Source: Onchocerca volvulus (lineage: Eukaryota > Nematoda > Chromadorea > Rhabditida > Onchocercidae). Taken from it: 64,000 nt of DNA. The position numbers and the translations under genes were made by a program. The notes beneath the pieces are model-generated. The model saw only the letters and a list, made by a program, of their open reading frames with translations. It had not been told where the DNA came from and ran no database searches. Location: assembly GCA_000499405.2 (NCBI GenBank), contig HG738137.1:10766621-10830620 (forward strand), in the 5' to 3' direction. Positions 13,901 through 27,800 of the stretch are shown here, piece after piece (within the stretch, counting starts at the first letter, position 1; each line of letters starts with the position of its first letter).

Positions 13901-16900
13901 AAATACAGAGTACCAACGGGTCCCCAGCTACCATTAGTATTTTCGAAATCTTGAACCATGTTATTCAATAGAGTGAGTCGCATATTTTGAGACAAATCTC
14001 CAGGTGTTTCCACAAATACCGAAACCATCGTAAAGACAGGTATTTCATATTTTAAGCGTAAATTATTGAGCTATAAAAATACATAAAGTAAAGATTTATA
14101 GGTTGATAACGAAGAATCATCGAGCAAATAATTGATAGACAAACCTTTATCAGTGGCGAGTCCATCGGAAATAGCTTCTCGGGCGTTAGACTAATACTCA
14201 TCCGTGTTATTCCCTAAAATGATAATAATTATTCTAATATCATTTGCAAGTAAATTTACATAAACAAACAATGAGCTAAGATGAATATGCTGAATGATAA
14301 ATGATAAATTCTCGAGCGATTAATTGGAAAAAATGAAAGATTGAAAAGCATCATCAAGTAGTGTGACCTATGTGATTGAAAAATGACATATCCTCTGAAA
14401 ATGAGTGAATAAATAAAATAGGTAAATAAAAAAATACATACCCATATGGACAGAGTGATATAAATGATATAAAGGATAATGATAAGAATTGCTATCGCAG
14501 GATAAGAGATAATATTCACGTATACTCTGCTGTATCTACTAATATACACCTTTGATTTATCGTGAAACTTCGAATTTTTACGCTGAAAAATAAGCAATTA
14601 TGAGCAGTAGTAGGATTCAGAAGAAGAATTCTGTATCTCCTTCTTTGTTGTTGAGATTTTTGTGATAATTTCAAGAATATGTAGGAGATAAAAATATCAA
14701 TGAAGTACCAGTGCATGTATCGGTTGGATGATTTTATTTCAATTGTAGAATAAAGTTTGAAATTGAAAATTCAAGTGATTTTAAGCTATGACAATTAATT
14801 CATCTTTCAAATTGCACTTTTTACAAAAAAATCCCAAAAAAAAGTAAATCTTGTCTTATAAAGCCAAATTTTGCAAGAGGAAACTTACAATAATATCGCT
14901 GGATTTTCTGATATCCACTCGATCTTTTTGTATTGCAATATTTGTGATATTATCATCATTTTTCTCTGCTGCAATCTCAAATTTACCGACAACGGACATC
15001 AAACCGGAATAAAATGACATCTAAAAGGCAAAATTAGATGTAGATTATGGAGAAAAGACGAATGAAATATTTGAAAGTAACAAACACCTGATATAAATAT
15101 GTCATAAACATGGCGAATAAATTTCCAATACAAAGTAGACGAATTTCCGGCGAAGATGTGAAACAACCAACAGCATCAGCTAATATATTCGTCATCGCAG
15201 AGATTAATATTGCCGGACCAACTTCACTGAGTACCTGAAATATTTACATGTATGGACAATCGATTAGAATACTATTTGAAAAGTAATTTGCATCATTGAT
15301 AAGATCGAAAAATCAACCTCAGACATACGATGTCCAACAGTTTCACCTCTTTTTTCACCATCTCGTATTTCTTTCGTAACTCGTTGCCATTCATGGATCA
15401 TCAAGTAGGAACTATCAATACCTGAAATATTCGATTCAATGTAAAATGAAATTCTCCAATCAATCGATTTCTTTATTGTTTAAAACGATTCATTTTTATC
15501 TTCTTACCAATAGATAAGACCAGAAATGGAATGACACAAAGTACGGAGGAGAATCTCATGCCAAGCAGAAATAATATTGCTAAAGCTGTGGAGCATGCTA
15601 GCATTGGCGTTACGCAAGCCATTACCGCCAGAAAAATCTGAAATTCACGTGACACACGTGACGTAATATAGTAAACATTTCGCAATAACTTAAAGTATAT
15701 TTGATTTTTCCATTAATGCAAGTTTTTCATTAATTGCACTACTCAAGTTCTTCAATTAATTACTCTAATTAAGTTCCTCATTAACTGTCCTTACTCATGT
15801 CTATTCTGGAAGCATATCAATGCTAAAGTAGCTTTGTAAAACGAATAAAATTGAGTATATTGGCTGAGAAGATGAAGGAGATAAGTGCGAAATGAATAAT
15901 TTTAAAGGTACCTTGTATATGTTATTCTGATGCATATAAGCAGCACGAATCATTACGGTAATTATAGAACAGCTGCACATGATGATAAAGCCAGCAATGA
16001 GATACGGTAGCAATGATGTTCCGGCACGAACCATCTCTTCCTCAATATAGGTCTTCGAAACAACATAAATTGTCAAATGCTTCGATTTAAATTTCCTGTA
16101 ATGGTCGATTGTTAGCCAAATGAATGGGCATTGAATTGAATTAGTAACCGAAAATTCAGTGGTACTCAAAAGTTTGGTATCGTCAATGCTGCTGTACCTT
16201 CAAATTACATATCATCGACTTACGTATCATAGACTTACGTATCATCGACTTACATGTCATCGACTTACGTATCATCGACTTACATGTCATCAACTTACGT
16301 ATCATAGACTTACGTATCATCGACTTACATGTCATCAACTTACGTATCAGCGACTTACATGTCATCGATTTACATATCATCAAGATGGAAATTTGGAAAA
16401 AACATTATAAATAGAAGTAAATGTAAAATACTTGAAAAAGTGAACAACATCCATTTCCCATTGTTTCATTTCATCGTTAGTCCATTGAGAATTTTGCAAG
16501 ACATTAAAATATAGCGAAATCATCTTCACCGATTTCATATTCATCACCGCTGGATGCGTCTTATTCCGGATGATCAATGATTCGACAATCGTATCATTCT
16601 CGAACAATTGACGCACTCCTTCTGTTTCCTTAGCGATTTCCTTTTTTGTTTCGTTCCCCTTGTACAGTTCAACACCAAAAAAATATGGCTAAAAATTGCA
16701 TTATCAATGAGATTGATATGTTGCAATTTCCATCAGAAATAAGTTTGGATGATTATTCTATCAGAATTATACTTTTTTCATTTTTTTTTTAAGCCAGTAT
16801 TAGGATTACAAAAGTACCATGATATCAGTATCTAAACAGGTCAAAAATAGCAAGATGATGGAATCTTTTACGTTTCACCTTCTACTTACGTTACATTAAA

Positions 16901-19104
16901 GAATTCATATCATCCTAATCACTCCATTTCTTCGATGAACAACAAACATATGTTTTGATCTTTCTGATAAGAGTAATCATCTGCTAAATTATTTGTGTTG
17001 CTCAGTACGTCATGTCCTTTCGATAAATTTAAATAACTATTTATGATTGAAATTAAAATTATCGAATACCTGAACATTGACCTCCCGACCAAACAGAGTA
17101 CTGCTGGGATAATTTAGTCGTAGATATGGATTTGCACGATTATCTCGATTTACATTCTGCTTCTGTACCAAATATGCATTCTGGAATTATCACTGATATT
17201 TTCCTGACAATTGCAATCATAATGTGATAAATCGAAAAAAAAAATGAAAACGAAGGAAGAAAAGAGTGTAAAAGTATATTTCGTGATAATTATTTCATAT
17301 GATATAGTGCAATTGATCAATCGATAATCGATATGAATCGAAAAAGTATCAATATGTCTTCTCAGATTACATTAACTTTGATTAGATGCATAGTACTAAA
17401 TTGATCTATTAAATTCCTTAACTGAGATGTCATAATTGTTCTATTTTCTAATTATATATTATACATCTATAATTTCTAAAAACGGAGGAAAAGTGCTTGA
17501 ACTTTCAAAATTTTTGCAATCTATCGATTACTTTTATCAATTCTGGTAAAAAATTACTTTTTTTTTTTTTTTTTTTTTTGGAATAAACAGCACTGCATGG
17601 ATAATTTAAACTGAAATAGACGATAAGAGCGCTTCTAGATTGGTTTTGTATTTGTCAAATGTGTAAATGAACAAACAAACTTTATTCTATTAAAAAATGA
17701 TAAACTATCAAGTATGAAAGATCAAAAAAGTTAAGTAAAATGTTTTCACTTGATCGGATTAAGATTAAAATGATGGCAATAACTTACGTAAAACTGTAAT
17801 AGAGGCTCATTTAAATGACAAAATGCTTTGCAGAATTGATTGAAAGATTGATTGGAATGCGTAATCCGATTATACAATGCTATATTGTTGAGGGTAAGAT
17901 TTAGAACCTTAAATGTACCGTATCCGAATACTATGAAGCAATGCTGATTACGGTATATTACCTTTTTATTCGTCAAGATTATACTGTAAAAATTTTTTTT
18001 TTGTTTCGAAGATCAACAAAAATGTCAATATCAAGCATCGATTAGATTGTCATATGAAATATAGAATACTGTAATGATTTTTAAACTTAGCTGTATAGTA
18101 TCATCAAGATGTTTTGGTCGAAGCATCGAATTACCATCTTTGGCGACAATAAATATTCTTGTAGAAATGGCTAAACCATGTCCAGAAAAGAAGTTCAAAT
18201 ATTTGCTATGTTCAATACGAGAACGAGCTTCAAATGGTGCATAACCTTCTAGATCGTTGCGTTGCCTACAATAATTACACGATTTCATCGATCGTAATTC
18301 TTTAAGAAATTCGTATTTGTGAAGTTTATGAAAGTTTCATACTTTTTTATCTTTGTTTTAGCTAAAAAGTGAAGAAACACTTTCAATATTAACTTTCTAT
18401 AGAATGTAAATTGAAGAACGAACGGTGTTATGGCTATTTTGATGGTTGCTAACAGAGAGAATATTATACAAATAATCATAGCTGGCCAAGCAAAACGAGT
18501 AATCCAGAAGCCCCATTTGTTGTAAACTTCGATAATAAACTTTACGAATCTGAAATTAACTTCTTACATTTGATGATACTACGAAAATTGGCTTAATGAC
18601 CAGAAATTTTCGCTTTTTTTTTTCAACATGAAATGGAGAAACAAACGTATGTTCCTTCTTTCCTGATTCTTCGAAGAAATGCACAGAACGTTTTCCTACT
18701 AGAATACTCGATCGTTGATATCTATGAATTGAAGATAAAAAATCCTGATTTGTATGATTTTGGTAAAATAAATTATCATGAATGATGCTGGCATGATTTG
18801 CTAAATCACTACTTTGCTGGGATATTTGCCGTAAATCTGAAAATAAAATAAACACAATAGATTTTCTCGTTTTCTTCAAAAATAATTTCAATTAATTTGC
18901 TTGTATGATGCTCAAATATAGATTATAATAATAAATAAATACTATTTTCATGTTTTTTTGCTTCTTCATCCACGGAATTTTGCCAATGAACTATTGTTGA
19001 TTTATGTCTAATTTTCTGCGACATCGCGGATGATGCGACTTGCTTTATTTGTATTAAAGATCCTTTCAGCGAATCTTTTCCTCCTTGTGAATGGTATTCT
19101 TGTC
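10942..19104 (-). CDS. Patched-related protein (PTR family), sterol-sensing domain
   Basis: Predicted membrane protein of about 1170 residues; the 5' start is not resolved. Exons in reading order: 19104-18943, 18836-18568, 18539-18424, 18265-18097, 17983-17788, 17180-17071, 16688-16432, 16191-15912, 15637-15508, 15421-15318, 15234-15088, 15020-14889, 14582-14442, 14213-14145, 14070-13863, 13743-13568, 13496-13477, 13381-13262, 13063-12876, 11805-11680, 11463-11333 and 11211-10942. Family hallmarks are ITPQRNDLEGYAPFEARSR after TM1, FCKAFCHLNEPLL in the first ectodomain, GIDSSYLMIHEWQR and GPAILISAMTN in the sterol-sensing domain, ISLTPEKLFPMDSP, and LDPISMAAMIISIGFSVD with AHVAYH in TM10-11. 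The TM4 and TM10 acidic residues used by RND-type pumps are present. Nematode PTR proteins act at apical or cuticular membranes in moulting and lipid handling. The first two exons give a hydrophilic extension of about 140 residues before TM1. The 18097/17983 junction does not match in phase and is uncertain. Confidence 0.85.
13477..13496 (-). other. 20-nt microexon of the PTR gene
   Basis: The segment is flanked by an acceptor ending TTACAG and a donor GTAAGA on the minus strand. It encodes GYDNVT plus two bases of the next codon. Including it is the only reading I found that keeps phase between the exon ending at 13568 (GTF) and the exon starting at 13381 (KERLKRFFF). It sits within the second extracellular region of the PTR protein. 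Confidence 0.65.
16211..16375 (-). repeat. 15-bp tandem repeat, 11 copies, filling a PTR intron
   Basis: On the plus strand the unit reads ATCATCGACTTACGT, with variants GTCAT for ATCAT, ACAT for ACGT, and AGACT or CAACT for CGACT. There are eleven units with no length change. The array lies in the short intron (16431-16192) between two PTR exons and makes up about two thirds of it. On the gene's sense strand, ten of the eleven units contain the perfect donor hexamer GTAAGT; the last has GTAAAT. Because the period is a multiple of three, both strands read open through it. Confidence 0.95.
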
Positions 19105-19626
19105 CTGTTAAAAAAAAAAAAAAAAAAAGTAATAACCGGTTATAAGTTATGTTGAAAATAGCAAAAAATAGCAAAATAATATGATGAATAGATGAAGATA
19201 TTCGGAAGTAGTTTGAAAAAGACAATAAATAATTATCGATTATGAATATCCATTTCTAATTCAAATAAATTCTCAGAAAAAAGAAAAATGGCGAAGTAGA
19301 ATACATTAGGCAGTAATTTTACGAGATGGATGTTGTTTATTCAACTATTTGAAAATGGAATCTCTTTTCGGTGAATCGGAATATGTAAGTTTTAATTATT
19401 CATTGGGTGTATATAATTTGAAAAGTATTAAGAATTTTTATGAAATCAACTTGAAATATGGCAAGAAAAAATCGAATGCTTCAGGGAATGGAAATTATGG
19501 CGAATAAAATTAGAAAGAAAAGAAAAGGAAGAAATTTCATGGAAGATGAAAATTTGAAGAAATTTTTTCAATCCAGTTAATTAAGTAATCTCTAACATAA
19601 TGATAAGTACTTAATAGTGCAACAAA

Positions 19627-19657
<31 letters not shown>

Positions 19658-22464
19658 TATCCATAGGGAGTTAAAAAAAAACAAAAAAAAAAAGGGAAAA
19701 AAAAAGGGGAAGAAAAAAACATAAATGGAGCAGGTTGAAAACCGTAATTGTCAAATCGCAAAAAGAATTTGAGTGATGACTGATTTACTTTAAACTTCAA
19801 ATATTTTTTTTACTAATATTTCTCAAAAAATAAACAGAGGGTGGAGCAAAAAAGGTTCCAATGGTCCTTAGAATTTTGATGATTCGTTTATTGACGTTAT
19901 AATGCTGATTAAAAGCAGGTTTCTACCCGATGAAACCAGAAGATGAAAGATCGCAAAGGGTGGAGAAGATGGTTGAATAATTTTTTTGATATGATAGAAA
20001 ACGCATAGGTAAAGGTATTTTTGTTGTTAATATTATTTGAAACAGAAAAAGAGATATTAAACTTGGTTTATGCTTATTGGTTCATTGTAAATCATGCGAG
20101 TTAATTTTCAATTCGTTAGAATTACGACTATTTAATTACGCATTTTATCTTTCATGATAACAATTTCCAAGTTCAAAAATTATGAAGAAGAGATATATTT
20201 TCTTGCACAGAATTCCTAATATACAGTAATTTCGTTGTATCGGAGCGAATTTGCTTCATTTTTTTTTTTTTTTAATACCAATCTCCATTTTATAACTATT
20301 CGATTTACTTTATCAAGAATCTATAAACTAAAATCATTTGATGTAATAATCTACATCGATCTAGTAATCGAACAATAATCGCGTTTTCCCAAAAATTATT
20401 TTCTCACTTTTTATATATTTAAAAAATTTTAATTTGGATTTTTCCTAAATAGATTAATCTTGAAGTTTAGGCTCAAATTTTTTATTAAGCCTAAACTTAG
20501 ATTGCTTTGATGGAATTTCAACTTCAGTTTGATTTTTTGTTTAATTTGGGTGGTTTACGTTGAAAATTCCGCTTTTCGCTTTTTAGTTTGAGCTTGTTAT
20601 TACATCTCGATGGATGCTTATTTATTTGCGGTACTTTCATAATTTGTCTGTACTTTGCTTAATTTAAAATTACTCCTGCAAAAACTTTCGTCACCGTTTT
20701 TCATTGCTGAATGGATAATATCATTCTTCGATTGCGCTGATTATTTTTTGTGAAAATGATTTTTGCAGCAAAAACAAGTTTAACATCAATTAATAAAAGT
20801 ATTCGTAATTAATCAATCAAATTTAATAGGATGTAAGTTGGATTTCAATAGTTACTAGAAAAACTTTTCAATCAATAATGGAAGTATTTTATTATCTGTT
20901 AAATTCGATGACTTTATCATTGGTTTTTTTTTTTTTTTTTTGCTGCAAAATGGTGATAAAAAGACATATTGAAAAGTTATCAATGAAAGCAAAAAAAAAG
21001 AAAAAAAGAAAAAAAAATGAATTAACAGCGAGAAGTTGTTGAACAACATGTTTGAAAAGTAAAAAAATTAATTGGATAGCTTTTTCTCCCTCTGTCACAT
21101 ACAATTCATGTTGTCACATTTTTCATAGATGAAAGATGATGTGCAATAAAATTATCGAATGGTACCTTGATGGAAGGAAATGATAATGATCAACTTCGAT
21201 GATTATTTATATGTAAGATTCTAGACAAAAAAAGAAAAAAAAAACAACGAGAATTGAATTGAGGAAAGAAAATTTGAATGTCTGTGTTTTGATTCTGCTA
21301 TCTTTTATCGGTCAATGATCAATCATTTGTTAATTGGCCATATCAGTAATTATTTCAAGTCAGCAACTTTGAAGAAACAATAAGGGAATATTATTTCTGC
21401 TAGAAGAAAAAACAAAATTTCAGGTCACTTTTAAATTCTTCTTTTTTGAGAAAAAAGAGAAAAAAAAAGAGGAAAAGAAGTTAGAAAAGGGATGAAATTA
21501 GCAAATTTTGATAAAAATGATAAATATTGATCATAATAAAGAGACGAAGATTGGTTGATCAATCGATTAAGAGAATCGATTCTAGAGCCAACTAATGCTA
21601 TCAGATAGATTTTCAAAATTCAGTAATATATATTAGGAAGATGGGAATTTTAATGATCTTTTTGAAAGATCGGATAATTTTGTCGTCCAAATGATAGATT
21701 GTAACTTGCTGATGACAGTTGAAGATGTTTAAGTGAAATTTTGATTATGTCGACAAAGAGTAATGTCATATTTAAATTTGAATCAAGTTAAATTTCATTT
21801 TAGAATAATTTGTTTTTAAATGAGAATATGACATCTGAATACTTTTTTAAGCAGCTAAAATTTTATTCATTTCAGTTTTGCGAATTTTTATCAGTAAATA
21901 TCGTTAGATTCTTTCCTTTGTAACTTTATACAACTTATTTGTATGACTGTTCTTGCGATTACTGAAAAGAATCGCAAAAAAAAAAAGGTGAGGCAGAAAG
22001 AGAGATATGTTACTTCGTAAAATATGAAATTTTGATGACATAAAAATATCCTAAAATTTGTAGTTTTTAAAGCAAAAATTTGTGAATGAAAGATTTGACG
22101 GAACACCGAGAAATTGTATTTTTCGCGAAACAAAGAAGGTTTGTGATTAGAATTTTTCTACTTATTGATTTTTAAAATTTTTCAAAATTATTACAATTAA
22201 ATTATCACGTCAAAGATTCTCGACTTAATTGACTTTCCCAAACTTTCTTAAAAATTATGTGTGATTGATGTGAAAAGTAATGTTCAACTGAGAGAAATTC
22301 TTCATTCAAAAAAGCAACAAGTAATACATGACACATTAAAATTCATGAGATCACTGCAAGAGATTGTCCAATTTTCGGATTCGCTCGAGTAGTATTTTCG
22401 AGGAAGTACCATAAAACTTCTCAGGATTATTGATTTATTAAGATTTTCACGAAAATTTCTTGAA
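19105..22464. other. PTR 5' region / intergenic space
   Basis: The missing 5' exon or exons and start codon of the PTR gene should lie here, because the first exon I can place (19104) opens in mid-codon after an acceptor. I could not identify the initiating exon with confidence. Otherwise the region is AT-rich with long A runs (19624-19710, 20925-20941) and no other recognisable gene. A small inverted repeat with 11-bp arms (20463-20473 and 20488-20498) is present. Confidence 0.5.
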
Positions 22465-24724
22465 TTATCTGCTGCTAGCAATCTTTTTCAATTTCTTGCG
22501 AACAAATTTGGTCGAAGCCATTTCCAATGCGAAACAATTATTATTTTTCGCATCGTTAGTTGTGCAATCCTGATGTTTTTGTATTCTATTTGCATCTTTA
22601 TTTACAGTCAAACATTGAGTTTTTAGGATGGCTTTTTTTTGCAAATGAAAGAAACATCGAAAAACAATAATGAGCATCCATACCTGTAATTTAAAATTTT
22701 AAAATTTATTTCAAACTTGAATTCTGCATTTAATTTTTTGTAAAATGTAAATTTTCTGTTTCACTGAGACATATTTTTTTGATATTCGTTATGTCATTTC
22801 TCTTACTAAGCTTCTTCGAATCATTTACCCCACATTTCTTCGAAATTCTTAAATTCCATTGAAATTTTGAATTAAAAAGATAAAAAACACTGAAATGAAT
22901 TACCTGTATTAAATCAAGTAAAAGTAGAAATATACAAAGGAAAAATAAGAATGAAGCAAAAACTTTCGATACATAAGTTAATTCATAGGTTGATTTACTA
23001 CTCGTCATATTCAAGGCCAAATCATCAACAGTACTATTATCTGCCATATTAACAATCCTGAAATTTGACTAAGACATTGTTTACAATTAAATGCAACTTT
23101 TTAAATGAAAATTTTTTTGTTTTTTTAAATTTTAAACGGTTTGTTTGGTTTTTTTTATTTTTTATTTTTCATATATACTATAAAATACATTATTTATTTT
23201 GGATTGTGTTTCATCTGTGAATTTGATCTCTTACAGTAAGACTGTCCGAGTTAGAAATCATATGATTTTGTTCGAAAAGTGTCATTAATATAGCATGACA
23301 TTATGATGACATTTCGTTAACTCTCGATTCTCGATTTTTTTTCAAATTCCACTGAACTTTCGAACTTGTTGAACTCAAAGTTGGTCAACTGACGAGCATA
23401 AGCGAATCATGCGTACGTCAAGATTGATAATGGTAATATCGACAGAATGTTTTGAAATGATTATAGTTTTGATTCACAATGATTGCATAAAAAGAAAAGG
23501 TTACGCAAGTAGCATTCCGTGTCATTATTAAAAGCCTTTTACGTGTCTGGCCTGATGCTACGTTTCTACAAAGATCAGGAAATCTTGATCAGGAAATCCG
23601 GAAATCGGAAAAAGTGATTGAAAATACTGCCAGTGATCGAAATATATTTATGAATCAGGGATGTATTTTGAAAGAAGATAATTTTTGATAATTTGATGTT
23701 AATTTTTGCCAATTAGGTGTAATTTTTTGATAAAAATTTCTTCTTAAAGATGAAACTGTCCGTAAATTAAATTAATGTTAGTATAATAAAGTGAAAAATT
23801 AATGCTAATATAATAATTTTTTTTTTTTATAAATTTAGCAATTCCAATGATGCCTTTTTTTTCCAAGTAAATAAAGATAACATACCTGAAATCTAAGCTT
23901 GTTCCAACTATTACAGTAAATAAACAAAATAAACAGATAAGTGAAAGGATACATAGTGTTGCAATCTGCAATTTTTTGAAACATTAAAAAAATAAAATCA
24001 TGCAAATATTTCGCTTATCACTAGAAAAAAAAAAGCTTATCATTAATAAAAATGTCATATGATGAGAAATTATGAATGGATATTAAATTGAACTAATCTA
24101 TCGCGAAATTATCATTTCCAACTAATGCAAACGATTGTAAAGCAATGGAAACAAGTAAATAAAATGATAGGTAAAATTGTTATGCTATGAAATATGAAAT
24201 GAATAATTCAATCATAAATTCTTGTGATTATATATATATATATATATATTAATTTCTGCTAATTTTTTTGCATGAAAATCAAAAATTTCGGAATAAAATT
24301 GAGTATTTGTATTAATTAATTACCTGCATTAATAAATGTGGTATCAACAAATACGGAATTGATGTTTTGATAGCCACAAAGAGTAAGATGGAAGCAATTA
24401 GTGCAAAAAGTAGACCAAATAATAACATGGATAATGAAAGATATTGTTCACTCGTTTTCACAAAATAATATATTGTTGAAAAAATCTAAATTTGAATTCC
24501 AAAATCAATCAATAATTTCGCATTTCTGATCAAAAATGGATCTTTTTGATAATTATCAAAATTATGTATACCTCATAGGAAAAATAACATATTTCTACGC
24601 ATCCGATAAGCAACGTAGCAGTAGTAACATGTAATAGATTACAGCAACATCTATTACGTCGTTTTATCATTTTCATCATTTTCGTAGATTCCGTCATTCC
24701 GTTTTCCTGATCCGGTCTTGTCAT
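22465..24724 (-). CDS. Four-pass membrane protein, LAPTM-like
   Basis: A complete five-exon gene with matching phases: 24724-24572, 24485-24324, 23965-23886, 23057-22904 and 22683-22465; 255 residues. The start is the ATG giving MTRPDQENGMTES. After a basic stretch (KMIKRRNR) comes the CCCNLLHVTTATLLIG motif leading into the first membrane span. This Cys cluster next to a HVxTAT span is how LAPTM4-type proteins and their nematode relatives begin. Three more spans follow at roughly residues 66-93, 100-128 and 165-190. The loop before the last span carries two potential N-glycosylation sites (NST and NMT), as expected if it faces the lumen. The C-terminal tail is hydrophilic and basic. LAPTM proteins sit in late endosomal and lysosomal membranes and help sort cargo. 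The family call rests on topology and the N-terminal motif only, so it could belong to another tetraspan family. Confidence 0.75.
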
Positions 24725-24829
24725 TTTTCTTTTTTTGTTTTATTACCTGAAATTTATGAAAAAAAAAAATCTCATCTCGCAAAAATTGCATATTTCTTTT
24801 CCTGCAAATTTTGCTTTGGGCGATAGAGC

Positions 24830-24860
<31 letters not shown>

Positions 24861-27800
24861 TTAAATTAAAGCAAATTAATAAGCACTTTGTAAATTGATT
24901 TTCTTCAAGGAAATCAGCAATGCATATAATGGTAGGCCTTAGAAGTACTATAGATAATTTCATTCTATCATATTTTAATTTCTATCTTTTAGTAAGTAAT
25001 GATATTATTTTTAAAAAAAACTTTTTCCTTTTTTTTTTAAATTAATTGATTCGATTGATAATGAAAATAGTTCGGTTAAAAAAAAAAAAAAAACTCGTTT
25101 TTTTTGTTCCTAACAGATGAACATATTAATTATTTTTTTGTTCTTTGTTTTTGTATTTCGAGAAAGAGGGAATTTTAAGATAAACAAATGATAAGAATTC
25201 AAAAAAAGTATGTAAATTAAAAATATATATATGTATTCAAATATTTGATTTTCTCATCCTTCGATTCCGATAATTTAAAAAAAAAAAAAAATGTCTAATG
25301 AAATACAAAAAAAAATGCTTTGTTTTACGTAATGAAAATAATTCGTTTGCAAATATTTCAGTTTAGACAAAGATTTTAAATTTGAATAAAAATTTTCAAA
25401 AGACTCTATCAAAATTTTTTCTCCTATTCCGGGAGAATTCTATTCTATCTCATTTTAATTATATATTCGAAAATTCAAATATTTTAAACATTTCTGAACA
25501 AATTTGTTATCATTCGCTGATATAATCTTATTATAATAGCAAAATTAGTCTATTTCAATGATAAATATCAGATAATGGTGATATTTGAAGAGAAGAGACA
25601 AGATGGAAAAAGGGTGGAAACGAAGAAAATTTGAAAAGTTTGATGGTGGGGTGGAGAGAAAGGACAGTAATTCGTTTTCCATCCAAGAAATGGCAAATTT
25701 CCGACGTCCACTAATCAAAAAAAAAAAAAAAAAATTAAATTCTATTGACCTTTACATGGAGACTAATTAGTGAAACGACACGAAACCGTACCAAAGTCAA
25801 CAAAATGACATTTTTCCGATTAAATTTCACATCAATTATCAACTGAGCTGCATGAAACAGTAATTTTACAAAAGTAGCCAGCCATTCTTCGAATTTAGCA
25901 TAGGAAATAGGAAAGTTTTGTGCTGCATGCTGCATGCTTGCTACATGCATGCCAGCAAATTGCTTTATGTATTTTGATTACAACGAATATTAGTAAATTA
26001 ATTCTTTTCAATAAAGCTTTATATTTTTTTAAATTTTAACAACGATTAATCCAATTAAGACTTTTTAAAATTTGAAATCTCAACAATCATTTTATAAATT
26101 TCAATTAACAAAACTGTGATCATCACATGTGCAAAATTGTTTAGCAAAAATAATTCAAACTATCCAAATTTAAAGCATCCAAAATTAACTTACTTTACTC
26201 GTTCAATGACTGAATTTATCGGAATCTAAATGTAATGGTACTCGTAAATTTACGTGACATAAAATTTTCAAATTCATTACTTACTAATATAATCTTACAC
26301 TGAATGAACATGAAATGCGAAATTGCATTGATCGCATTGAATTCACATTATAGTAGTAGAAATTAAATCTTAAAAACTAATTTTTAATTAATTTTCGAAT
26401 AACAGGAAAAATATATAAATTAAAACTCATTAAAATTAAAGTTGTTACTATATCTACGATAAAATATATGTAAAAGTTCTTGTCATCATCATAATTCGTA
26501 ATAACAATAGCACAAATTTCTATTATTATTAATATTAATAGCAATTATACAAACTGGTTGCCAAACTTTTAAAATGAATTTTGCTGATTAACAATAATTA
26601 TTATTCATCCTTTTAATTATAATTATCAAAATAATAATGGAACAATGAATTTTTGCAAAATTCCATCCTAAATATTAAAAATTTAAGCTCGAAAAACTTG
26701 ATTAGTAAGAAGTGAAAAACGAAAAAATGCCTTTTCTTTGAGGCTAAGATTTCTCGGTCTGAACAAAAAATATAATCTATGAGAGGAGAGGCAATGAAAA
26801 ATATCATAACCTGTCAACTATTTCTAATGATTTCAGATGAAGTTTTTCGATATAACATTACGAGTAAAGTGGTAAAAATTTTACATACAGGTGGCTTATT
26901 TACCCTGAATAAACGATGATTCATTTGTCTTAGTCATTGAGTAAATGATTTTTAATACATCATCAATCGTCTAGTTTATATTTGCTCTTTACCTACAATT
27001 GATTTTTAAAAATATCATTAACTTAAATTCTTTTTCAATTCTATAAGATCTCCAGAAAAAAATTAGAAAAAGGAATTGATTAAAAATGAGGAATGATGTT
27101 TTAAATTAGAATCGATGAAAAATGTAACAAAATTTAAATACAAATTTTTTTTTTTCATCGTCAAATAATTGATATCTTTTAGTAATGCAATGTCATTCAA
27201 AATGACCTTATTTCGAAAATTTTTTTTTTCGTTATTTGTAAGAATCAAATAATGGCATAAAGAAAAACTATCGATCGGTCTTTTCTAAAAAAGAAAGATC
27301 AAAAGGCATCAATAACAAAAGTAGTTTGTGCAATACAAATAATGAGGTGACTTTTCCATCCTCTTGAAAACTTTAATGAGATCGCAAGCATCTGAAAGGC
27401 GAGCAGAAGATTTGAAAATTTAAAAAAAGTAATATTATAACGAACTATCAAAGAATTAAGCAGTAATTAAAAGCAATGAGTTAATGAAAATGGAAATATT
27501 GAAAAAGCACAGAGGACGAATAAGTCGATGAATAGAAAATGAAGTAATGCAAGAAATCGAAATAGAATTGAATAAATTGTTTATTTATTTAAAATCTTTG
27601 CTTTAGTAGTTGTTGCTGTTTGCTAAGAAATCGATCTGCATTATATGAAAAACATGTTTTGTTCTTGACCTGATAGTAAACAAGAATATAATTTGATTAT
27701 TATTTCATTATGACTCTTTCTTTCTCCGTTTTCCTAGTTTATCATCATTATTGATTAATTTTGCAAACAATACCAGCTTAATATTGATTTTGATTGCTAT

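Noticed and set aside
16159..16410. Open frames on both strands made of five-residue repeats (LTYHR / MIRKS)
   Set aside because: They are produced by the 15-bp repeat, whose period is a multiple of three. Neither frame continues the PTR exons on either side, so the sequence is intronic.
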